Source: Leptolyngbya subtilissima AS-A7
GTDB lineage: Bacteria; Cyanobacteriota; Cyanobacteriia; Phormidesmidales; Phormidesmidaceae
Length of the DNA: 64,000 nucleotides
Reading direction: 5' to 3'
Assembly (NCBI RefSeq): GCF_039962255.1
Contig: NZ_JAMPKY010000005.1
Span: 248,001-312,000 of the forward strand
In this document: one piece after another, positions 1 through 8,136 of the stretch
Numbering within the stretch: position 1 is the stretch's first letter
Layout: every line of letters begins with the position of its first letter
The notes under the pieces: model-generated
What the model saw: only the letters and a program-made list of their open reading frames with translations
Databases searched by the model: none
What the model was told of the DNA's origin: nothing
Program-made: the position numbers and the translations under genes

Positions 1-658
1 TGCGCCAGTAGGCTAACTCTAGGCCCGACATCCAAGCGGCGAGGGCGGTGGCGCGGGGGGAGAAAATCAGCAGCCCGGGGATCGGGGTATTGGGGGCTAG
101 ATTCGCCATGTCTAGGGGAAAGGATTCCCCAAAGCCAATCTCCCAATCGGGTAGATCGGCAAAGGCGGCGGCTTCAAGGGTGACAAAGGTCCACTGCTGC
201 CCCAGCAGGGCATCGGGCAGCGCCTGGGGGCTAGGAGGTGGCGCTGCTACGGAGGGGGAAGGAGCGCTGGTGTAGCCGTCCATCTGGGGGTACACGGTTT
301 GGTTGCGATCGCTCAACCACCGCTGCAAGGCCACGGTACGACGGCTGGGCCGAGCCGGAATGCCTGCGTCTTCACAAGCTCGCAGAATCATGTTCTGCAT
401 TTGGTAGCGAAAGTACCGAATGCGGCTAGGGGGAACGATGCCCTGACTGGTGGCCTCAGCGATCGCCTCCTCAATCGCTCCCTTCAGCACAATAGAGTTG
501 ACGTCACTGCTGGGCAGAAACTTGCTGTAGCGAAACAGCTGAGCGGCCTTCGCTCCGGTGCCAACTAACCCTTCGCAGAGCAGCACTTCCCAGAGTTTTT
601 TGCCATTTTCATCCAGCACGGGCCGGGAGTAAAAGTCGAGTTCCCACACGGTGCCCAT
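1..658 (-). CDS. Tab2/Atab2-family RNA-binding protein (3' end beyond window)
   Basis: The reading frame is open from an ATG at 658 to the left window edge, so the C-terminus is missing; 219 residues are visible. The translation starts MGTVWELDFYSRPVLD and continues with RYFRYQMQNMILRACEDAGI, both typical of the Tab2/Atab2 (DUF1092) family. In algae and plants these proteins bind mRNA and are needed for translation of photosystem I (psaB) or of both photosystems; the cyanobacterial role is less clear. A Pro/Ala-rich linker lies near residues 135-150. The start is 5 nt downstream of the stop of the S1 gene, so the two are very probably co-transcribed, pairing two RNA-binding proteins. The family call is from memory of the motif, without a search. 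Confidence 0.85.
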   Translation of the reverse strand, partial: MGTVWELDFYSRPVLDENGKKLWEVLLCEGLVGTGAKAAQLFRYSKFLPSSDVNSIVLKGAIEEAIAEATSQGIVPPSRIRYFRYQMQNMILRACEDAGIPARPSRRTVALQRWLSDRNQTVYPQMDGYTSAPSPSVAAPPPSPQALPDALLGQQWTFVTLEAAAFADLPDWEIGFGESFPLDMANLAPNTPIPGLLIFSPRATALAAWMSGLELAYWR

Positions 659-663
659 AGCGC

Positions 664-1542
664 CTAGGCCTCGCTGTCGTTCAGCATACGGCTGACGTCG
701 GCCAAACGGTTCTCAGCGTCTTCAAACACGGCTTCAGCTTCTTTAATGATCTCGCCAGGATATTTTTCTAACACCTTGGTCGAGAGGGAAATGCGGTTGC
801 GCTCGGGGTCGAGGCCCACCACTACCGCTTTGATTGACTGGCCCACCTGTAGCACCGAGGGCAGCGACTCGACATAGTTTTTGCTGATCTGCTTGATGTG
901 CAGCAAGCCGCTAATGCCGTCAAACTCCACAAAAGCGCCAAAGGGCTTGAGGCTGGCGACGGTGCCCTCGACGAGCTGACCCAGCGCTAGGGTGCTCATC
1001 ACCTGGCTGCGGGCGGCGGTGCGGGCCGACATTACTAGCTTGTTGGCGGCGGGGTTGACCTCTAAGAAGCCCACTGTGAGGCGCTGGCCCACTGCATCTT
1101 CTAGATTTTCGTAGGTGCGGCCTATGTGCGATCGCGGCACAAATCCTCGCAGGCCTTCAACATCGACGGTCACACCGCCCTTGTTGAAGCCGGTGACTTT
1201 GACATCCATGACGGCGCCCTCTTCGGCCTGCTGGGCTAGCTTATTCCACAGCTGCTTGAGCTGGAGCTTGCGGATGGATAGCAGCACCTGACCGTCGGCA
1301 TCCTGGTCGCGAATCACTTGAAATGAGTATTCGCCCCCCGGTTCGAGCACGCCCTCAAAGGAGGTGATGGCGCGCACCGCTGCTTCACGAATGGGCAAAA
1401 AGGCCGCTGACTTGCCGCCAATATCCACTGTGGCCCCATCGGGAGCAAAGGAGATGACGGTGCCCCGCACGGTGCTGCCCACCTGAAAGTCGTAGTCGTG
1501 GGCCTCAAGGGCTTTGGCAAAATCTTCGGCGGAGAAAGTCAA
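664..1542 (-). CDS. S1 RNA-binding domain protein (short cyanobacterial ribosomal protein S1 homologue)
   Basis: The 292-residue protein has three S1/OB-fold repeats at about residues 18-90, 105-170 and 185-258; the third has the classic GAFVEFDGISGLLHIKQIS core. Bacterial S1 usually has four to six repeats; cyanobacteria and plastids use three-repeat forms of about 300-330 residues, and this fits the shorter paralogue. It probably binds single-stranded mRNA on the 30S subunit or acts as a free RNA-binding factor. The C-terminal tail is acidic and helical. It lies immediately upstream of the Tab2 homologue. Whether it is the main S1 or a secondary paralogue cannot be decided from the sequence alone. 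Confidence 0.88.
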   Translation of the reverse strand: MTFSAEDFAKALEAHDYDFQVGSTVRGTVISFAPDGATVDIGGKSAAFLPIREAAVRAITSFEGVLEPGGEYSFQVIRDQDADGQVLLSIRKLQLKQLWNKLAQQAEEGAVMDVKVTGFNKGGVTVDVEGLRGFVPRSHIGRTYENLEDAVGQRLTVGFLEVNPAANKLVMSARTAARSQVMSTLALGQLVEGTVASLKPFGAFVEFDGISGLLHIKQISKNYVESLPSVLQVGQSIKAVVVGLDPERNRISLSTKVLEKYPGEIIKEAEAVFEDAENRLADVSRMLNDSEA

Positions 1543-1691
1543 GGGTGAGGCTCCTGGACAACAAACATAATTTAACTAGCTTTCTACTATACAACGCCTT
1601 GCCTGGGGCACTGCTGAGCAATGGCCCCGGCAAGGCAGGCCGAGACCCTTTACAATAAATGCCAAGCGGATGATGTTGCCCCCAAGAATCG

Positions 1692-2399
1692 ATGGCCGAC
1701 GAGCAATTTAGCTTATTTAACGCTGGCATTGGCGCTACCGAAGGCGCGATCGCAGACCCCAGCACCGTAGATTTTGATGCCATTCCCACTGATGGCACGG
1801 TGCCCATTCCCACAGGCATCTACCCCGACCTGGAGACTCTAGGCACCCACTGTCGGGGCTGTGTACGCTGCGACCTGTCAGAAACGCGCACTAATGTGGT
1901 GGTCAGTCGGGGTAGCCCCACCGCCCCGGTGCTGATTATTGGTGAAGGCCCGGGTCAGCAGGAGGACGAGCAGGGGATACCTTTTGTGGGTAAGTCGGGC
2001 CAGCTGCTGGAGAAGATTCTCGAATCAGTGCGCTTTAACACTGAGACCGATGTATACATTTGCAACATCGTGAAGTGTCGCCCGCCTGAGAACCGAGTGC
2101 CCACCACGGCGGAGGTAGCCGCCTGCAAGGGCTATCTGCTAGAGCAAATTCGTATGGTGGATCCTAAAATTATTCTTCTCACCGGGGCAACCGCTCTAAA
2201 GGCGCTTTTGGGGGTGAAGTCGGGCATTAGCAAAGTGCGCGGCCAATGGATGGAGTGGGAAGGTCGCCTGTGTATGCCCATTTTCCACCCGGCCTACCTA
2301 CTGCGCAACCCGTCGCGCGATAAGGGCAGTCCCAAGTGGTTGATGTGGCAAGACATTCAGGCGGTGCGGGCCAAAGTCAATGAACTGTCAGGCAGCTGA
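1692..2399 (+). CDS. Uracil-DNA glycosylase, family 4 (Fe-S type)
   Basis: 235 residues. It would remove uracil from DNA as the first step of base excision repair. Cys57, Cys60, Cys129 and Cys145 fit the 4Fe-4S ligands of family 4 UDGs (C-x2-C followed by C-x15-C). Motif GEGPGQQEDEQG at about 84-95 is the uracil-binding/catalytic loop, and HPAYLLRNP at 199-207 is the second conserved motif. The first 50 residues are a low-complexity extension rich in Pro, Thr and Asp that is not part of the fold. It is divergent from the S1 gene with about 150 bp between starts. Assignment to family 4 rather than family 5 rests on the GEGPG motif and Cys spacing. Confidence 0.9.
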   Translation: MADEQFSLFNAGIGATEGAIADPSTVDFDAIPTDGTVPIPTGIYPDLETLGTHCRGCVRCDLSETRTNVVVSRGSPTAPVLIIGEGPGQQEDEQGIPFVGKSGQLLEKILESVRFNTETDVYICNIVKCRPPENRVPTTAEVAACKGYLLEQIRMVDPKIILLTGATALKALLGVKSGISKVRGQWMEWEGRLCMPIFHPAYLLRNPSRDKGSPKWLMWQDIQAVRAKVNELSGS

Positions 2400-2602
2400 G
2401 GGCATCCGTCAGGTTGAGTTCGGCTTTCAATACCCAGGGGCCAACAAGATCTCTGACAGAATGAATGGGTGGCTAATTGGATGCAAGGTCAAAGGTTAAG
2501 GTTCAAGGCATGGCTCTGAATGCCCTCAGCCTTGGTCATACCCCTGGATCGATCGCCTGATGCCGCCATCGATCGCGCCCCGCAAATAGCAAGGAGATTT
2601 TA

Positions 2603-2926
2603 ATGGATACCAACAACCTTTTACGCCAGTTGCTGATGATTGGCGTGGGCACCACCTCCCTGGTCGCTGAGCGGGTCAAGCAGGTCAGCGAGGAGTGGGT
2701 GCGCGAGGGCAAGTTTAACCCCGAGCAGGCCCGTACTCTGATGGATGAGGTGATGGCTCAGCTTAACGAGGGCAACGGTGCGCTCGAAGAGCAGTTTCAG
2801 CGGCTGTTTCGCAATACGCTGCAAGACCTGGGCGTACCCCGTCAGGCCGAAATGGACGAGCTGCGCGGACGGCTCGATCGCCTAGAGCGCCAGGTCAGAG
2901 ATCTAGAAAATCGCGCCTGGAAATAG
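2603..2926 (+). CDS. Phasin-like helical protein
   Basis: A 107-residue, almost entirely alpha-helical protein with a strong Shine-Dalgarno (AAGGAG) just before its ATG. The N-terminus (LLRQLLMIGVGTTSLVAERV) resembles phasin-family and polyhydroxyalkanoate granule-associated proteins widespread in cyanobacteria. The C-terminal 30 residues (LRGRLDRLERQVRDLENR) form an evident heptad coiled coil. No catalytic motif is present. Phasins coat PHA granules, but no PHA synthesis gene lies in this window, so a general scaffold or regulatory role is equally possible. Confidence 0.7.
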   Translation: MDTNNLLRQLLMIGVGTTSLVAERVKQVSEEWVREGKFNPEQARTLMDEVMAQLNEGNGALEEQFQRLFRNTLQDLGVPRQAEMDELRGRLDRLERQVRDLENRAWK

Positions 2927-3008
2927 TCTGGTTATCTGTAGCCCAGCCACCGCTACGAGAAGAAAAATAGCCGTAGAGTAAAACCAGGTTTTCTCAGGCT
3001 AACCAGCG

Positions 3009-3680
3009 GTGCGAAGCTTTCTTGACTTTACGGTGGGCGGCATTGCGGCTCTGTTTCCGGTGGTTGATCCGATTGGGTCGGTGCCGATCTTCTTAGTGCT
3101 GACTACTGGGGTGCCCGCCGCGCTGCGCAACCAGTACGCCCTGAATATTGCCCGCAATGTCGTGCTGCTGCTGATCAGTACCCTCCTGGTTGGGGGCAGC
3201 GTGCTGCGGTTTTTTGGCGTGTCCCTAGCAGTGGTGCGCATCGCCGGAGGCATTGTGGTGTTCCACGCTGCATGGAAGGCGATGAACTCTGACCCCAAAC
3301 TCAACGAGGTGGACAATCAAGATGCTGCCTACCGCATTGGCGAGCACAAAGATATTTCGTTCATGCCGATGACCATTCCGCTGCTGGGGGGGCCGGGGGC
3401 GATCGCTGTCACCCTTGGCCTAGCTGCTCAGGCGGGCAGCGATCTATCCGTGCCCACCGTGATGAATATGCTGGCGATCGCCGTCGCGATTGGGCTGATC
3501 GGTGTTGTAATTTTTCTGTCGCTGCGATCGTCTACGCTGCTGCTAAAAGCCTTGGGGGCGAGCGGCATTCAGGCGATGAGCCGCCTGCTGGGCCTATTTG
3601 TCATGGCCATTGGGGTACAGCTGATTTTGAACGGGTTAGCCGACTGGTTGACCTCATTAAACTTGCTTGCTGCTCCTTAG
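3009..3680 (+). CDS. MarC family integral membrane protein
   Basis: 223 residues with about six hydrophobic segments. The motifs PVVDPIGSVPIF near the N-terminus and PLLGGPGAIAVTL at about residue 121 are the duplicated signature of the MarC/UPF0056 family. The frame opens with GTG at 3009, which places the first membrane helix right at the N-terminus, as is usual for the family. Despite the name, MarC is not a proven antibiotic-resistance protein and its transport substrate is unknown. The gene stands alone, about 80 bp after the phasin-like gene on the same strand. Confidence 0.85.
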   Translation: MRSFLDFTVGGIAALFPVVDPIGSVPIFLVLTTGVPAALRNQYALNIARNVVLLLISTLLVGGSVLRFFGVSLAVVRIAGGIVVFHAAWKAMNSDPKLNEVDNQDAAYRIGEHKDISFMPMTIPLLGGPGAIAVTLGLAAQAGSDLSVPTVMNMLAIAVAIGLIGVVIFLSLRSSTLLLKALGASGIQAMSRLLGLFVMAIGVQLILNGLADWLTSLNLLAAP

Positions 3681-3958
3681 GCCTGAGGGGCAGCTCGCTA
3701 TTGTTTGAAGACCTGGTCAAGGGTGTCTTGGCCTCATAGTTTTGACTTAGACTTGGGGTGTTCCCTGAAAATACCGCCCTGGCTCTGCTGATTCGGCCAT
3801 AGAGATTGGGTGCAGCCAGATGTAGCAAGATCGGTCAGTTTGGCGATGCTTAACATCTAACCGGTTGATAGTCTACGGTTGGTCTGCGTAGTCCACAACA
3901 CTTCATCTAGTGGTGAACTTTCTGTTTGCCGCCAGCTGTTTCAGGGAACCATTTACCC

Positions 3959-4621
3959 ATGAGCTACCCAAGCTTCCACAGCTTTATTAAACTGCTGCGC
4001 AGTCTGCTCAAGCGCAGGCAGCCTCTGCTGTTTGAAGAATCCATTTTTTTGGCTGATCTGTGCCTCGCCTATGGCACCATCGCCGGCCTGGGCGATCGCG
4101 ACAAAAAAACCCTCTTTCTGGCTGCCCACTTCAAAAACCTGGGGGCCATCTACCTCGAAGACCATCACCTCAGACAAGAGTACCGAGACCATCGTGAGGC
4201 CATCGTCCAGATGGAGGTGCTGTTTAACGCCAGCGCCCAGCTGGCCAAAGATGCTGGCCTCCAGGAGGTCGCCGACGTTCTCGATGAGTACCACCTGCGA
4301 GCCATTCCTCACAATCATCTAGCCCGAATTTTTCAGGTGCTCAACGCCTGGGTGTCGTGCCGTCAGCGCAAGGGCTGGCGCAGCTCGATGAGTGACAAAG
4401 AGGCGCTAATAATTCTCAAGCAGCGGGCCGAGATGAAGTGGTCTGACCCCAAAGTGGTGTTCCACTTTATCGAACACCTCTGCCGCTATTCGTCGCGGCC
4501 TGAGCGCCGCCAGGCCTGCACCGTTACGGGGTTTGAGGTGCCGGTCGAGATGCCCAAGGTGCGCGACTACAGCTTCGACACTCTAGAGGACCAGTTTCAG
4601 GAAGTCGAAACGACGGGGTGA
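3959..4621 (+). CDS. Cyanobacterial helical protein with HD-domain-like fold, function unknown
   Basis: From the ATG at 3959 the protein has 220 residues; an upstream TTG at 3926 would add 11 unlikely residues. The helical pattern and the stretch from about residue 29 (SIFLADLCLAYG) through AAHFKNLGAIYLED and YHLRAIPHNHLARIFQVLNAW resemble the HD/HD-GYP metal-dependent phosphohydrolase fold, in which hydrolases have an HD dyad. The usual HDIGK-type catalytic motif is replaced (HFKNLG), so it is probably a catalytically dead or sensory derivative. It is isolated from other genes, with about 280 bp upstream and 480 bp downstream. The fold assignment is an inference. Confidence 0.6.
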   Translation: MSYPSFHSFIKLLRSLLKRRQPLLFEESIFLADLCLAYGTIAGLGDRDKKTLFLAAHFKNLGAIYLEDHHLRQEYRDHREAIVQMEVLFNASAQLAKDAGLQEVADVLDEYHLRAIPHNHLARIFQVLNAWVSCRQRKGWRSSMSDKEALIILKQRAEMKWSDPKVVFHFIEHLCRYSSRPERRQACTVTGFEVPVEMPKVRDYSFDTLEDQFQEVETTG

Positions 4622-5104
4622 ATCGGGTATAGCGTTGGCCACTGCGCTTAGAACACGAGTCACCACCACGCGCAAAAACTGGGGCAGTGCACTGCTTATC
4701 GTCATCGCTCTAAGGAGTTATGTAAAACGTCCTAACCATCTGGCGGTGGCTACAAATCTCTTGCCTCGGGACGACGTGTTGAGCAACCACAATTATTTAA
4801 TATCTACTCCAGCGGTGAGGTGGTGGATCTGATCGGGCTGACGAGGGCGATTTGCTCAAATAATTTGCACTTGGTCTACAGCTGCCGTTAAGCCGCGAGA
4901 AAGTCGATTGGGGGATAGTCAGCGATAGCGCAAGGGGCTACAGTTGGGGAGGCGCAGCGATGGCTTAGGGCTGGTCTCTGACCATCGCCGCAACGTTTTG
5001 ACGGTTGTTGAACGCCGATCGCTTTAACAGTTGAGGAACTACGCCCCTCACCGCAGATCGGCCGCACAATTGAATTGTTGATCAATAGCTACTAAGGGTC
5101 TGTT
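4622..5104. other. Intergenic region without recognised gene
   Basis: 483 bp between the HD-like gene and the YbjN gene. Short open frames occur on both strands but have no family resemblance or convincing ribosome binding site. No terminator-like hairpin with a T-tract and no tRNA signature was seen. It presumably carries the promoter of the YbjN gene. Confidence 0.5.
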
Positions 5105-5581
5105 ATGGCTGACGACGCAATAGATATGGATCTATCCTGTTCCCCCCCACCCGCTGAGGATGGGTTGGATATTGTGTCCTACGTGGACACCATTGAGGCA
5201 GTTATTGCCTCTTTGGATCAAGGGGATGGGGCTATGGTTAGCCAAACCGATGAGGGCCATCTGTGGCGATTTAAGTACGGCAGTGTCGATGTGTATGCGC
5301 AGCTAACTGGCGAAACTGAGACCGATACGCTAACCGTATGGTCCCCCGTACTCGTGCTGCCTGCCAAAGACGAGCCTCGTATGATGAAGCTGCTGCTTGA
5401 GAAGAACTGCAACGAAACCCTCGAAGCTCGCTTTGGCATCTCGGGTAATCAGGTGTTGGTGATCTCAAGCCGTATTTTGAAGGACATTTCCCCCGCCGAA
5501 ATCTCTCGCCTGATGACCATTGTGGCCACCATCGCCGACGATTCCGATGAGGCGCTAGTTTCCGAATTTGGCATGAGCTAG
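5105..5581 (+). CDS. YbjN domain-containing protein
   Basis: 158 residues. After an acidic N-terminus of about 20 residues the protein follows the YbjN / type III secretion chaperone-like pattern, with a central beta sheet (LWRFKYGSVDVYAQL, LTVWSPVLVLP) and helix MMKLLLEKNCNETLEARFGI. YbjN-type proteins are small cytosolic proteins linked to motility and stress regulation in enterobacteria and are common in cyanobacteria with no defined biochemical role. The protein is strongly acidic. It is convergent with the downstream metalloprotease gene, separated by a 16-bp-stem hairpin. Confidence 0.75.
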   Translation: MADDAIDMDLSCSPPPAEDGLDIVSYVDTIEAVIASLDQGDGAMVSQTDEGHLWRFKYGSVDVYAQLTGETETDTLTVWSPVLVLPAKDEPRMMKLLLEKNCNETLEARFGISGNQVLVISSRILKDISPAEISRLMTIVATIADDSDEALVSEFGMS

Positions 5582-5597
5582 AGGGGTATAAGGTATG

Positions 5598-5642
5598 AGG
5601 TGTAGGGTGTAAGAGCAGTCCTAAGCCTTACACCCTACACCT
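5598..5642. terminator. Perfect 16-bp inverted repeat between convergent genes
   Basis: The arm AGGTGTAGGGTGTAAG (5598-5613) is exactly complementary to 5627-5642, with a 13-nt loop. It sits between the convergent YbjN and metalloprotease stop codons. There is no strong T-run, so it may be a bidirectional transcription barrier or a dispersed repeat; the GTGTAGGG core recurs imperfectly near 32346. Confidence 0.6.
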
Positions 5643-5649
5643 TGCAGCC

Positions 5650-6861
5650 CTAGGCCCGCGCCTCTTCAATAACTGATTTTGCGATCGAGGACAGCTGTAA
5701 CCCTGGGGGGTACTGGCCTTCTTCTTTGATGCGCTGAATCATGGCGGGAGAGACTCGCAGTCCAAGGCGATCGGCGATCGCGCGTACCACGTCACCGCGA
5801 TCGATCGTGCCGGCCACGGCATCAGCGGGAGTGAGCACCGTCAGCCGAGGCAGCTGCAAGTCTTCGAGCTGGTCGATGGCCTCGGTCAGCGGTGTGCCCT
5901 CGCGCACCGAAGGAATACTCAGCAGCGGCTTGGCAATGTGGCTCAGGGGCAAAGTTTCCCACTGGCTGCGCTCGATCGCTCGCATATCTTCAACCGTGAC
6001 CAAACCCCGATAGCGCCCTTCAGAGGCCGCGAAGTAGGCCGGAGGGCGGTTCTCTTCGAGTAAATAGGTGTCGGCAAACTGTCGCAGCGACATGCCAGCA
6101 TCAACGACCTTAAAGTCGCGGGCCATAGCGTCGGCAGCGGTGAGGGCCAGCATGGCCTCTTGCAGATTAGTCACCTGGTTGTAGGCAGCGGCGTTGCGCA
6201 GGGCAAACCAACCGATCGCGGCAATCCAAAAGCCAGAAAATGCCTGATAGAACAGGGCCATCACCAGGCCAAAGGTAATTGCCAACCAGCCTAAGAGCTG
6301 CCCGGAGCGCGCCGCCCAGCGAATGCCCTTGATGCGGCTGTCGGTCACCTTCCACACCACGGCTTTGAGCACCTGACCTCCGTCGAGTGGCAGGCCGGGA
6401 ATCATATTGAACAGCGTCAGCACCAGGTTGATCTGAGCCACGCTGCCGGTGATCACGCCCACCGGGGTCGGTAGCGATGGAATTTGGGAGATGCCGGTGA
6501 GCAGCAAGAACAGCCCAAAGCTGACCAACGGGCCGGCGATCGCCACCTTGAGCGCGTCTTCCGGCGTTTTCGATTCTTTGTCGATGGAGGCAATGCCGCC
6601 AAACAAAAACAGCGTAATGGAGTTGACCGCAATGCCCTGCCCCTTAGCGGCAAGGCTGTGGCCCAGCTCGTGCAGCAGCACCGAAGCAAACAGCAGCAGC
6701 GCCAGGCCAAAGCCCATCACCCAAGCTAGGTTGCCCCAGGCCGAGTGCCAGCTGGGTTCCAACCCATAGGACACAGTCACCAGCAGCAAAATGATGAACC
6801 AGGAGCTATCGACAAATAGGGGAATTCCTAAAATGGCCCCAACGCGCCAGTTGGATTGCAT
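5650..6861 (-). CDS. Site-2-protease-type M50 metallopeptidase with C-terminal CBS domains
   Basis: 403 residues. Several membrane helices occupy residues 1-225. The zinc site HELGH is at 64-68 and the third ligand motif (NMIPGLPLDGG, Asp160) is present, so the intramembrane protease should be active. Residues about 235-360 form a pair of CBS modules, which commonly bind adenine nucleotides. This layout matches the SpoIVFB-like S2P group with CBS domains, which releases membrane-tethered regulators by intramembrane cleavage. No substrate is evident among the neighbours. It lies downstream of psaK on the same strand, separated by a hairpin. Confidence 0.9.
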   Translation of the reverse strand: MQSNWRVGAILGIPLFVDSSWFIILLLVTVSYGLEPSWHSAWGNLAWVMGFGLALLLFASVLLHELGHSLAAKGQGIAVNSITLFLFGGIASIDKESKTPEDALKVAIAGPLVSFGLFLLLTGISQIPSLPTPVGVITGSVAQINLVLTLFNMIPGLPLDGGQVLKAVVWKVTDSRIKGIRWAARSGQLLGWLAITFGLVMALFYQAFSGFWIAAIGWFALRNAAAYNQVTNLQEAMLALTAADAMARDFKVVDAGMSLRQFADTYLLEENRPPAYFAASEGRYRGLVTVEDMRAIERSQWETLPLSHIAKPLLSIPSVREGTPLTEAIDQLEDLQLPRLTVLTPADAVAGTIDRGDVVRAIADRLGLRVSPAMIQRIKEEGQYPPGLQLSSIAKSVIEEARA

Positions 6862-6894
6862 TGCCTAGCTCCTATGAATGCTGTCAAATACCAA

Positions 6895-6940
6895 CCCAGA
6901 CCCAAGAGTGACTAGCAAAGCTAGGGCACCTGGGTCTGGG
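6895..6940 (-). terminator. Stem-loop downstream of psaK
   Basis: The arm CCCAGACCCA (6895-6904) pairs perfectly with 6931-6940; a nested CTAGC/GCTAG stem (6912-6916 with 6920-6924) fills the loop. It lies between the psaK stop and the start of the downstream protease gene. On the psaK strand it is followed by TTGGTATTT, which suggests a factor-independent terminator of moderate strength. Confidence 0.55.
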
Positions 6941-6998
6941 GTCTGGTTCTATTCTATCAATCACCCTACAAAGTCGTTGGTCTAGGCGTGGGTGGCAG

Positions 6999-7271
6999 CT
7001 AGAGCAGCCCGGCGTTGCCCAGCCCCAAAATCATGCCAGCGCCGAGAATGTGGCCAAAGCTAGCGATCGCCAACAGCTCAGGCAGGCCAAAGCCTTCAAA
7101 CAACATTGGCAAGCCCACAGGCAGCGCTGGTCCGGCCCCAGGCCGACGGATGGCGTACTTGCCAATGGCCAGCACGAATAGGTTGCAGGTAATCATAATC
7201 AGCGCCACTTTATACGACCACTCCGGGGTGGTGGGCACGGTGTAGGCAGCAAGCAGGGTAGAAAACAGCAA
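6999..7271 (-). CDS. psaK: Photosystem I reaction centre subunit PsaK
   Basis: 90 residues with two transmembrane helices, one at about 18-38 (VALIMITCNLFVLAIGKYAI) and one at about 65-88, the latter containing LLAIASFGHILGAGMILGL, the PsaK signature. PsaK is a peripheral PSI subunit involved in antenna binding and state-transition energy transfer. The frame opens with TTG at 7271; GGAG lies 8 nt upstream, and no in-frame ATG gives a better N-terminus, so the rare TTG start is probably real. Three evenly spaced TCTTGA/TCTTAA elements lie upstream. PsaK has PsaK1 and PsaK2 forms; which one this is cannot be told here. Confidence 0.93.
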   Translation of the reverse strand: MLFSTLLAAYTVPTTPEWSYKVALIMITCNLFVLAIGKYAIRRPGAGPALPVGLPMLFEGFGLPELLAIASFGHILGAGMILGLGNAGLL

Positions 7272-7303
7272 TGTTATTTCTCCGCTAGAGGTCTAAAATT
7301 AGG

Positions 7304-7348
7304 TCTTGAGAATCGAAATTGAGTCTTGAAAATTAAATCGAGTCTTAA
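7304..7348. promoter_or_regulatory. Three about 20-bp-spaced direct repeats upstream of psaK
   Basis: TCTTGA at 7304, TCTTGA at 7324 and TCTTAA at 7343, each in an AT-rich context (GAGTCTTGAAAATT, GAGTCTTAAAG), recur at 20- and 19-nt intervals, about two helical turns. They lie 33-77 bp upstream of the psaK start and 92-136 bp before trpF. The spacing suggests a regulator binding to one DNA face. No known cyanobacterial operator (HLR1, NtcA box) was matched with confidence. Confidence 0.4.
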
Positions 7349-7439
7349 AGAAACAGAATCTCAGGCGATCGCTAAGCGCTTAATTTAGGCATTCAACCAT
7401 TGTTGGATTATAAAAATCTGGCGACGCCCCTCCAACGGA

Positions 7440-8117
7440 ATGTTCAACAGAGTTAACATGCGGGTCAAGATTTGTGGCATTACCCAGACTGAGCAGGCGA
7501 TCGCGATCGCCCGCCACGGTGCCACCCACCTGGGCTTTATCTGCGTGCCCCAGTCGCCCCGCTACCTCACTCCTGCCGCCCTCGCCGAGATTACCCAGGC
7601 CCTAGATGCTGCTGGGGTGGTAACTAAAACCGTGGGAGTCTTTGCCGATGCCTCTCTGGCGGAGATGGCAGCCATCGTTCGCCGGGCTAACCTCAGCCAC
7701 ATTCAGCTGCACGGCCAGGAAACCCCTGAGCATTGCCAGCAGCTATTGGCTGAGCTACCCGGTATCTTCCTGATCAAAGCTATTCGAGTGCGTACCGCCG
7801 CCGACCTGCTGCGGGCCGAAACCTACGCGCCCTACGTTGATGCGCTGCTGCTCGATGCCTACCACCCCCAGCAGCTCGGCGGCACCGGCCTGACGCTCGA
7901 TTGGGATGCTCTGGTGTCGTTTAAGCCCGCATGTCCCTGGATGCTGGCCGGCGGGTTAACTCCTGAGAATATCCCAACGGCTCTTGCAACCCTCAACCCT
8001 GACGGAATAGACCTCTCCAGTGGAGTAGAACAGCATCCTGGCGTTAAGGATCTGGCTTTGGTTCAACACCTGTTTGAGCAGCTACAGCCCTGGCTACCGA
8101 TCAGTGCTGAGGTGTAG
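7440..8117 (+). CDS. trpF: Phosphoribosylanthranilate isomerase
   Basis: 225 residues from ATG 7440; a second ATG at 7458 gives the canonical N-terminus MRVKICGIT and is equally plausible. It catalyses the Amadori rearrangement of N-(5-phosphoribosyl)anthranilate in tryptophan synthesis. The general-base Cys lies in KICGIT and the general-acid Asp in DALLLDAY; the phosphate-binding motifs AGGLTPENI and IDLSSGVE are at the C-terminal end of the TIM barrel. The stop codon is only 7 nt from the nblS stop on the other strand, inside a palindrome. No other trp gene is nearby, as is usual in cyanobacteria. Confidence 0.95.
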   Translation: MFNRVNMRVKICGITQTEQAIAIARHGATHLGFICVPQSPRYLTPAALAEITQALDAAGVVTKTVGVFADASLAEMAAIVRRANLSHIQLHGQETPEHCQQLLAELPGIFLIKAIRVRTAADLLRAETYAPYVDALLLDAYHPQQLGGTGLTLDWDALVSFKPACPWMLAGGLTPENIPTALATLNPDGIDLSSGVEQHPGVKDLALVQHLFEQLQPWLPISAEV

Positions 8118-8136
8118 ACCAAGGCTAGCTTTGGTC
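8117..8136. terminator. Palindrome at the trpF/nblS convergent stop codons
   Basis: GACCAAGGCT (8117-8126) pairs with AGCTTTGGTC (8127-8136), with a single G-U wobble. It begins at the last base of the trpF stop codon and overlaps the nblS stop codon. It is short with no T-tract, so its terminator function is uncertain. Confidence 0.4.

Noticed and set aside
299-568. Plus-strand open frame opposite the Tab2 gene
   Set aside because: The minus strand gives a clear Tab2-family protein over the same bases; the plus frame has no family-like features and no ribosome binding site.
4635-4832. 65-codon open frame in the 4.6-5.1 kb spacer
   Set aside because: Basic, low in conserved motifs and with no ribosome binding site; considered a chance frame.
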